Shown here: positions 1 to 4,902 of the stretch, in pieces
Layout of the letters: each line of letters starts with the position of its first letter
Position numbering within the stretch: the first letter of the stretch is position 1
Assembly (NCBI GenBank): GCA_937880075.1
Contig: CALFLM010000015.1
Location: forward strand, 1 to 10,960
DNA length: 10,960 bases
DNA from: an uncultured Romboutsia sp.
GTDB taxonomy: Bacteria > Bacillota > Clostridia > Peptostreptococcales > Peptostreptococcaceae
Reading direction: 5' to 3'
Program-made: the position numbers and the translations under genes
Notes under the pieces: generated by a model
What the model saw: only the letters and a program-made list of their open reading frames with translations
Database searches by the model: none
Told to the model about the DNA's origin: nothing

Positions 1-399
1 AGTTACCTCAATTAAACTCTTATTCAGAATTTTATCTAATTCTTTCTCTGATAAATTATTATACTTTTCTACTTCTTCTAAATATTTTAAATCTGACTTT
101 GAAATACTCTTTATCAATCCTTCTATAGACTTTATCTTATACTCTTTATAGTCTTTTACTAAAAATGATGTTTTAGAATTTTTTATTCCTTTTTGTAAAT
201 TAATTAATCTAGATAAATATTCGTCTTTTTTCTCCATTACATGTTCTTCTTTTTTAACTACATCTTCTAAAATTATATTACTTTCTACGATATAGTCTTT
301 TATCTTTTGCATATCTAGTGTTATCGAATTATAATAAAAGTTTGTTAATATAACTAATAATACTACAACAGATGATATTAATAAGCCTACGTACTTCAT
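1..399 (-). CDS. N-terminal part of an unrecognised membrane-anchored protein (truncated by window edge)
   Basis: The frame is open from an ATG at 399-397 to the window edge, giving 133 residues without a stop. GGAGGAAA at 411-404 is correctly spaced for this start. Residues about 4-23 (VGLLISSVVVLLVILTNF) form one hydrophobic span after a short MKY start, so it is a signal anchor or uncleaved signal. The rest is hydrophilic and rich in Lys, Glu, Ile and Leu, consistent with helical or coiled-coil structure, and would lie outside the membrane if the N-terminus is cytoplasmic. No cysteine lipobox is seen. I do not recognise the family. It diverges from acpP. Its C-terminal part, which might identify it, is outside the window. 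Confidence 0.8.
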   Translation of the reverse strand, partial: MKYVGLLISSVVVLLVILTNFYYNSITLDMQKIKDYIVESNIILEDVVKKEEHVMEKKDEYLSRLINLQKGIKNSKTSFLVKDYKEYKIKSIEGLIKSISKSDLKYLEEVEKYNNLSEKELDKILNKSLIEVT

Positions 400-467
400 A
401 AAATTTCCTCCTAAGTTATAATTTATATATTAAATTTATATTCATATTTTATAACTTTATTACTTTT

Positions 468-496
468 TATTTAAATGTATATTGAAAAATTGTCAA
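468..496 (-). promoter_or_regulatory. Possible promoter for the membrane-anchored protein gene
   Basis: On the minus strand a perfect -35 TTGACA (496-491) is followed after 17 bases by TAAATA (473-468), a weak -10. The divergent gap 400-547 is very AT-rich and must also hold the acpP promoter. For acpP I see only a weak TACAAT at 510-515 and no convincing -35. No FapR-like operator was recognised. Confidence 0.35.
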
Positions 497-547
497 ACTT
501 ATATTAAACTACAATTAAAATTATCAATTTATTTATAGGAGGATAAT

Positions 548-775
548 ATGTTTGAAAAAATAAGATCAATAATTTCAGAACAATTATCTATAGATGATGT
601 AGATACTATAACTTTAGATACTTCCTTAACAGAAGACTTAGAAGCAGATTCTTTAGATGCCGTTGAAGTTATAATGGCTCTTGAAGATGAATTTGGTATA
701 GAAATACCAGATGAAGAAGCTGAACACTTCAAAACTATAGGCGATATATGTAAATTCATAGAAAATAATAAATAA
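548..775 (+). CDS. acpP: Acyl carrier protein
   Basis: This encodes a 75-residue acidic protein of normal ACP length. The signature LEADSLDAVEVIMALEDEF holds the DSL motif. Ser35 is the residue that receives 4'-phosphopantetheine from holo-ACP synthase, after which ACP carries growing acyl chains in type II fatty acid synthesis in the cytoplasm. Helices II and III (residues about 36-50 and 56-61) are typically acidic. AGGAGG at 537-542 lies 5 bases before the ATG and fixes the start. The gene stands alone here, not beside fab genes, plsX or rnc. Its stop codon lies inside the terminator stem, so it is monocistronic. ACPs for secondary metabolism share the fold, but nothing nearby suggests that role. 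Confidence 0.95.
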   Translation: MFEKIRSIISEQLSIDDVDTITLDTSLTEDLEADSLDAVEVIMALEDEFGIEIPDEEAEHFKTIGDICKFIENNK

Positions 776-807
776 AAACCGAGATTAATTCTCGGTTTTT
801 ATTTATT
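767..807. terminator. Bidirectional terminator between convergent genes
   Basis: A perfect 18-bp inverted repeat, AATAAATAAAAACCGAGA (767-784) and its complement (790-807), flanks a 5-base loop TTAAT. The core CCGAGA/TCTCGG stem is flanked by A5 and T5, so a U-run follows the hairpin in either direction. It contains the acpP stop codon (773-775) and ends one base before the stop codon of the opposing gene. Confidence 0.93.
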
Positions 808-808
808 G

Positions 809-1021
809 TCAGCAACAACAATCATCATTATTGTTATTAAATAGAAATAATATAAATACTATGGCTACAATCCATACTAATGAGTTATTTTGATCAAAAA
901 AGCACCCTAAGTCTCCGTTACTAAGTATTAATAAAACAACTAGCCCTAATATAAGAAATACTAATGTAGGATTATCATTAAAGAAATCAAATCCCCTAAA
1001 CATCTCCTTTAATTGATCCAT
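809..1021 (-). CDS. Small two-span membrane protein with Cys3 tail
   Basis: This gives 70 residues from the ATG at 1021-1019. That start is preferred over an upstream ATG at 1048 because AAGGGGGAG (1035-1027) sits just before it. Two hydrophobic spans are visible, at residues about 20-34 (LVFLILGLVVLLILS) and 47-61 (SLVWIVAIVFILFLF). Between them is NGDLGCFFDQNN, and the protein ends NNNNDDCCC. The N-terminal 15 residues are amphipathic (MDQLKEMFRGFDFF). I do not recognise a named family. Short two-span proteins with Asn-rich and Cys-rich tails occur in sporulating Firmicutes, so a sporulation role is possible but unproven. It is convergent with acpP and separated by a terminator from the gene upstream. 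An upstream AC-N17-CATATATAT only partly resembles a sigma-K promoter. Confidence 0.75.
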   Translation of the reverse strand: MDQLKEMFRGFDFFNDNPTLVFLILGLVVLLILSNGDLGCFFDQNNSLVWIVAIVFILFLFNNNNDDCCC

Positions 1022-1097
1022 ATATACTCCCCCTTGATATGCAGACAATTGGTCTATTGATAATATATATGAACAAATTTAAATTTTAGTGCTTGTA

Positions 1098-1134
1098 TAA
1101 AAAATAAGCACTAATATAAAAAATATTAATGCTT
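1098..1134 (-). terminator. Terminator of the rluD-like / nucleoid protein operon
   Basis: On the minus strand AAGCATTAATAT (1134-1123) pairs with ATATTAGTGCTT (1117-1106) in a 12-bp stem with one U-G pair and a T5 loop. ATTTTTTAT follows immediately (1105-1098). It lies just after the stop codon at 1146-1144. The distal arm can instead pair with a further downstream segment (1094-1086), forming an overlapping alternative hairpin. Confidence 0.8.
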
Positions 1135-1143
1135 ATCTGAAAT

Positions 1144-2148
1144 TTATTTTTCCTCATAGAATCTTACATTTTTTATAACTATATCTATACTTCCATCTGG
1201 ATTTTGCCTTACACTGTATTTCATCGGATCTTCAAAATCTGTTAAGTCTGCTTTTATATCAAATCCATTATCTGTTTTAATACCTCTTTTTTTAAGTTTT
1301 TTTTCAACCCATTTCTTATCTATATTAAAACTTTCATCTAAACCTTTATCTTCCATATGTTCTTTAAAGCTTTCTTTAAGTTCATCACTTTTTATAGAGT
1401 TTTCTACAAATTCATTCAAATCAATTTCATGTTTTTCTTTTAATGTATAATTTAATATACTTCTTACTTCCTCTGCTTGCTTTATATCCTCACTTAAAGC
1501 ATTTGTTATCCAATTTTCAGCTGTATTTTTAAATACTTTAGTCTTATATTTATCATCATCAACTCTTTCTGCATTTAAAAATTCTGTTATAAACTTAGAC
1601 TCTATTTCTGCCTTTTCTGCATCTTTATCTAAGAGTCTTAACTGGAATTCATCATTCATTCCACTTACACCAATTAATGCACATTGCTTTTGTCTTCCAG
1701 TCTCCGGTATACCTATTTCATTAGCAACCATTTGTATATTAAATTTTTCATCTACAAATTCTATAGAGTGAGTATATAATTTTTTATAATCTAGTTTTAA
1801 TATAGATACATATTTTTCATCCTTTACTGTATATAAACAAATAGCTAAATCACAAGATTCCAACTCTGAATTTATTTTCATAATATCAAATAAGTATGCT
1901 GCTATTTCTTTTGAATTTTCTAAGAATGTACTTTCGTCATATATAATTTGTTCACAACAATTTCTAACTACATTATCATTATAATTTTTAAAAACACCTT
2001 TTCTTAAGTCATCATCTTTTGCAACTCTTTTTATAATCTTTTGAAAAAACTTATCTACTTCTGGATTAATTTTTCCTTCAAAATCATTTAATATTGGTAC
2101 ATCACTATTTTTATCTAAAACATGTACAATAAATTTATGTATTATCAT
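1144..2148 (-). CDS. Nucleoid-associated protein, NA37 (NdpA/YejK) family
   Basis: This is a 334-residue protein matching the length and pattern of the NA37/NdpA family. It begins MIIHKFIVHVLD and includes a segment around FVNAERVDDD-type sequence (here FLNAERVDDDKYKTKVFKNT), then a long charged helical region. The C-terminal domain is of the GIKTDNGFDIKAD type and ends PDGSIDIVIKNVRFYEE. In E. coli YejK is a nucleoid-associated protein of uncertain function. The start is the ATG at 2148-2146, with GAGGTG at 2160-2155; an in-frame GTG three codons upstream lies within that ribosome site and is less likely. It follows the pseudouridine synthase by only 15 bases, so they are probably co-transcribed. 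The family name is from recognition of pattern and order, not from a search. Confidence 0.8.
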   Translation of the reverse strand: MIIHKFIVHVLDKNSDVPILNDFEGKINPEVDKFFQKIIKRVAKDDDLRKGVFKNYNDNVVRNCCEQIIYDESTFLENSKEIAAYLFDIMKINSELESCDLAICLYTVKDEKYVSILKLDYKKLYTHSIEFVDEKFNIQMVANEIGIPETGRQKQCALIGVSGMNDEFQLRLLDKDAEKAEIESKFITEFLNAERVDDDKYKTKVFKNTAENWITNALSEDIKQAEEVRSILNYTLKEKHEIDLNEFVENSIKSDELKESFKEHMEDKGLDESFNIDKKWVEKKLKKRGIKTDNGFDIKADLTDFEDPMKYSVRQNPDGSIDIVIKNVRFYEEK

Positions 2149-2163
2149 AATTCCCACCTCAAA

Positions 2164-3105
2164 TTAATTATTTTTTCTTAATTTTTCAATTAGATTTTTT
2201 ATGTCACTTGGCAACTCTGCTTTAAATTCTAAATTTTCCTTAGTTCTTGGTTGCTTAAATACTAAGCTATATGCATGTAAAGCTTGTCTATTTATAAGAC
2301 TTTCATCCACATATCCATATAGCTCATCTCCAATTATACCATGGCCAATATGTGACATGTGTACTCTTATCTGATGTGTTCTACCTGTTTCTAATTTTAC
2401 TTCTAATACAGTCGCATCATTTAGCCTCTCTAAAACTTTATAATGTGTTATTGATGCTTGTCCTTTTTCGTCAACTATTCTCTTTATACTATCTTCAGTT
2501 GGTCTATATATAGGTTCATCTATTGTTCCTTCATCATTTTCTACGACACCTTTAACCACTGTTATATATTTTTTTTCAACATCATCATTTCCCATATCAA
2601 CAGATAGTGTATGATGTGCATAAGCATTTTTAGCAACTATTACAAGGCCTGAAGTATTCATATCTAATCTATTTACAAATCTTACTTTTACATTTTCATT
2701 TTTTTCTTTAATATAGTATGTTATTCCATTTGCTATTGTATTATCAAAATGACCTTTAGTTGGATGCACTACCATAAAAGGAGGTTTATTAACCATTATT
2801 ATATCAAAATCATCATATAGTATATTTAAATTTAAATTTTGTGGCTCAAAATTTGCCATTTCCTCATCTATCTTTACTTCTATTAAATCTCCTTTTTTAA
2901 GCTTCGTGCTTGGCTTTTTAAAAACTCCATTTACAAATACACTTTGATCTCGCTTCATCTTTGATATTGACCTTACAGAAAAATTCAATTTATCTAATAA
3001 AACTTCCTTTAGAGTTAATTCTTCTTCATTTGTATACGATATAAGGTTGTATTTTTGGTCTTCTTTTTTAAACAAATTTACACCATCCTTCATTAATAAT
3101 AACAT
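2164..3105 (-). CDS. RluA/RluD-family 23S rRNA-type pseudouridine synthase
   Basis: The protein has 313 residues from the first ATG. Residues about 30-80 form an S4 RNA-binding domain (KLNFSVRSISKMKR, VNGVFKKPSTKLKKGD). The catalytic domain has YDDFDIIMVNKPPFMVVHP (97-115), RFVNRLDMNTSGLVIVAK (142-159, catalytic Asp148) and LETGRTHQIRVHMSHIGHGI (238-257). The enzyme isomerises uridine to pseudouridine in structured RNA; the substrate site cannot be told from sequence. The motif has Met after the catalytic LD, where Arg or Lys is usual. The start is uncertain. The 3105 ATG has no Shine-Dalgarno and sits close behind a possible -10 (TATAAA, 3118-3113). A TTG at codon 11 (3075-3073) is preceded by AAGGATGGTG and may be the real start. 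It heads a unit with the NA37 gene. Confidence 0.92.
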   Translation of the reverse strand: MLLLMKDGVNLFKKEDQKYNLISYTNEEELTLKEVLLDKLNFSVRSISKMKRDQSVFVNGVFKKPSTKLKKGDLIEVKIDEEMANFEPQNLNLNILYDDFDIIMVNKPPFMVVHPTKGHFDNTIANGITYYIKEKNENVKVRFVNRLDMNTSGLVIVAKNAYAHHTLSVDMGNDDVEKKYITVVKGVVENDEGTIDEPIYRPTEDSIKRIVDEKGQASITHYKVLERLNDATVLEVKLETGRTHQIRVHMSHIGHGIIGDELYGYVDESLINRQALHAYSLVFKQPRTKENLEFKAELPSDIKNLIEKLRKNN

Positions 3106-3139
3106 TATCTATTTTATACTATTTTTTTAAAATAGATAA
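3105..3139. repeat. 12-bp inverted repeat over the rluD-like promoter
   Basis: TTATCTATTTTA (3105-3116) and TAAAATAGATAA (3128-3139) are perfect complements with an 11-base spacer. The repeat covers the possible -10 (TATAAA on the minus strand, 3118-3113) of the pseudouridine synthase gene. It lacks a GC-rich stem and a following U-run in the transcribed direction, so an operator is more plausible than a terminator. Confidence 0.55.
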
Positions 3140-3141
3140 GG

Positions 3142-3163
3142 ATTTTTTGTATCTACAAAAAAT
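3142..3163. repeat. 22-bp palindrome in the divergent rluD-like/nadK gap
   Basis: ATTTTTTGTA (3142-3151), then TC, then TACAAAAAAT (3154-3163) is a near-complete palindrome with 10-bp perfect arms and a 2-base centre. The minimal loop argues against an RNA hairpin and for a dimeric DNA-binding site. It lies two bases from the neighbouring inverted repeat. Confidence 0.5.
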
Positions 3164-3222
3164 TATATTTATATAATGGTGCATATTTTAAATATAAAGT
3201 AACTAATTCCCTTTCCAAATTA

Positions 3223-3231
3223 TGCTATAAT
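3223..3231 (+). promoter_or_regulatory. Extended -10 promoter of nadK
   Basis: TGCTATAAT is a perfect extended -10 (TGnTATAAT) located 24 bases before the nadK ATG. No good -35 is present at the normal distance, as is usual for extended -10 promoters. The ribosome site AAGGGGTG (3242-3249) follows. Confidence 0.65.
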
Positions 3232-3254
3232 ACAAAGTATAAAGGGGTGTAGAG

Positions 3255-4055
3255 ATGAGAAGAATTATAACTATAAATTCAAATCAAGTAAATAAATCTG
3301 TTGAGACTAAAAAAATACTAGAAGAAAAACTAATCGATGCTGGATTTGAAGTAACATATGAGTTTTGTCAAGATGCCGAACTTATAATATCAATTGGGGG
3401 AGATGGTTCCTTTTTAAAAACTGTTCATGATTTTGACTTTACTCAAACTCCTATAATAGGAATAAATACTGGTCATCTTGGTTTTTTCCCTGAAATATCA
3501 CCTAACCATATAGATAGTTTTATTGAATCTTATAAGAATAATGATTTTTTAGTGCAAGATATATCTTTGCTAAAAGCCAATATATGCACTAATAATTGTA
3601 ACTCTAATATGTATGCCATAAATGAGGTTGTAGTAAAAGGGGATAAATCTAGAACTATACATCTTAGTTTAGATGTTAATAACAAACATATACAAAATTT
3701 TAGTGGCGATGGAATGATTATATCTACTCCAACTGGTTCTACTGCTTACAATTATGCAGCTGGTGGAAGTATAGTAGACCCTGGCTTAAATCTTATGCAA
3801 CTTACACCACTTTATCCTATAAATACTAATGCATATAGATGCTTTACATCTAGCATAATTTTTTCTAGTGAGTCTATAATAAAAATAATACCTGAATATA
3901 GATTTGAAGACTCTATACTAATAGTTATAGATGGAATTGAATATAGATTTAATCAAATGTCTAATATAGAAATATCTCTCTCTGATTTGAAAATAAAACT
4001 ACTTAGAATGTTAGATTATGAATTTTGGAGTAGAGTTTCAGAAAAATTTTTATAA
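3255..4055 (+). CDS. nadK: NAD kinase
   Basis: This 266-residue cytoplasmic enzyme phosphorylates NAD to NADP using ATP or polyphosphate. Signature motifs are in the right order: LIISIGGDGSFLKTV (43-57, GGDG), GINTGHLGF (69-77), the AINEVVV segment (121-127), and SGDGMIISTPTGSTAYNYAA (150-169), followed by GGSIVDP. The length is typical of the shorter Firmicutes enzymes. The start is set by AAGGGGTG six bases upstream. It is not in the tlyA-nadK-argR-recN order common in Clostridia, so it may be a second, paralogous NAD kinase; that is an inference from context only. The next gene begins 20 bases after its stop, so the two are co-transcribed. Confidence 0.95.
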   Translation: MRRIITINSNQVNKSVETKKILEEKLIDAGFEVTYEFCQDAELIISIGGDGSFLKTVHDFDFTQTPIIGINTGHLGFFPEISPNHIDSFIESYKNNDFLVQDISLLKANICTNNCNSNMYAINEVVVKGDKSRTIHLSLDVNNKHIQNFSGDGMIISTPTGSTAYNYAAGGSIVDPGLNLMQLTPLYPINTNAYRCFTSSIIFSSESIIKIIPEYRFEDSILIVIDGIEYRFNQMSNIEISLSDLKIKLLRMLDYEFWSRVSEKFL

Positions 4056-4074
4056 TATCTTGGAGGAAATACAT

Positions 4075-4635
4075 ATGAAAATTGGAGTAATGAGTGATAC
4101 TCATGGAAGCTTAACTTATTTTGAAAAAGCATTAGATGTATTATCTGATTGTGATGTTTTAATCCATGGTGGAGATATCCTTTATCATGGACCTAGAAAT
4201 GATATACCGAAAGGATATAATCCAAAAGGTTTAATTTCTAAAATAAATTCATTAGATAATATAATCATAGCTAGAGGTAACTGCGATGCTGATGTAGATC
4301 AAATGGTAATAAATCATCCTATTCAAAGTCCTTATGTTATGAGCCAATTTGGTGAAACTAGAATAGTTACCACTCATGGTTATACAGATTCTAAAGAAGA
4401 TACAATCAATAAAGCTAAAAGTATGGGAGCTGATATACTAATCCTTGGACATACCCATGTTAAAGAGTTGTATCTTGATGAAAATTTAGTAGTTCTAAAC
4501 CCTGGAAGTACTTCTATACCCAAAGATGGTACTCATTCTGTAGGTATAATAGACATTATTCAAAATGAAGATGAAATTAATATGAATTTTAATTTAATAG
4601 ATATTAATACTAAAGATATAATAAATCTTGACTAA
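4075..4635 (+). CDS. yfcE: YfcE-type metallophosphoesterase (phosphodiesterase)
   Basis: This is a 186-residue member of the calcineurin-like phosphoesterase superfamily, YfcE/MJ0936 type, of typical length. All metal-binding blocks are present: SDTHG (D8, H10), HGGD (D34), ARGNCD (N69, D71), THG (H101) and LGHTH (H126, H128). The family binds two metal ions (often Mn2+) and hydrolyses phosphodiesters in vitro; the physiological substrate is not established. The start is the ATG at 4075 with TTGGAGG upstream; an earlier in-frame ATG at 4018 lies inside nadK and lacks a ribosome site. It is the second gene of the nadK operon and is closed by the terminator that follows. Confidence 0.92.
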   Translation: MKIGVMSDTHGSLTYFEKALDVLSDCDVLIHGGDILYHGPRNDIPKGYNPKGLISKINSLDNIIIARGNCDADVDQMVINHPIQSPYVMSQFGETRIVTTHGYTDSKEDTINKAKSMGADILILGHTHVKELYLDENLVVLNPGSTSIPKDGTHSVGIIDIIQNEDEINMNFNLIDINTKDIINLD

Positions 4636-4649
4636 TATAGAAATTTTTT

Positions 4650-4684
4650 AAGGAGTGGTATACTTACCACTCCTTGTTTTATTA
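4650..4684 (+). terminator. Terminator of the nadK-yfcE operon
   Basis: AAGGAGTGGTA (4650-4660) pairs perfectly with TACCACTCCTT (4665-4675) around a TACT loop, followed by GTTTTATTATT. On the minus strand no U-run follows the stem, so it is mainly a plus-strand terminator. It ends next to the stop codon of the convergent small gene. Confidence 0.92.
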
Positions 4685-4876
4685 TTAATTATCTGAAGTT
4701 TTTATATCATGAACATTTTTGCTATCCTTGCTACTTTTGCTATCACTGCTACTCTTACTATTATTTACTGGTTTATGTTTAATTATTTTCTTTTTATCTT
4801 TAGCTGGCTTATTAATATGAGAATGTTTACTATCATTGGAACTTTTACTATTGTGCGAATGATTTGTTTGTTTCAT
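4685..4876 (-). CDS. Small Lys/Ser/His-rich basic protein
   Basis: The 63 residues consist mainly of Ser, Lys, Asn, Asp and His, with 15 Lys against about 6 Asp and no Glu. SKSS-x-DSK occurs three times (residues 10-17, 40-47 and 46-53). A Lys cluster (KDKKKIIKHK, 26-35) lies in the middle. There is no Cys, signal peptide or membrane span, and it is predicted to be disordered. AAAGGAG at 4893-4887, ten bases before the ATG, supports translation. It starts 26 bases after the stop of the acidic repeat gene in the same direction, so the two are probably one transcript. I do not recognise a family. The hydrophobic frame on the opposite strand over the same DNA has no ribosome site and was rejected. 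Confidence 0.65.
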   Translation of the reverse strand: MKQTNHSHNSKSSNDSKHSHINKPAKDKKKIIKHKPVNNSKSSSDSKSSKDSKNVHDIKTSDN

Positions 4877-4902
4877 AATATTTGTACTCCTTTAATATAT
4901 TA

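Noticed and set aside
529..759. Minus-strand Ser-rich frame over acpP
   Set aside because: Shadow of acpP; acpP has AGGAGG and the DSL motif.
1022..1080. Sigma-K type promoter for the Cys3 membrane protein
   Set aside because: AC-N17-CATATATAT matches the CATANNNTA -10 only in part, and AT-rich DNA yields such matches often; not listed as a feature.
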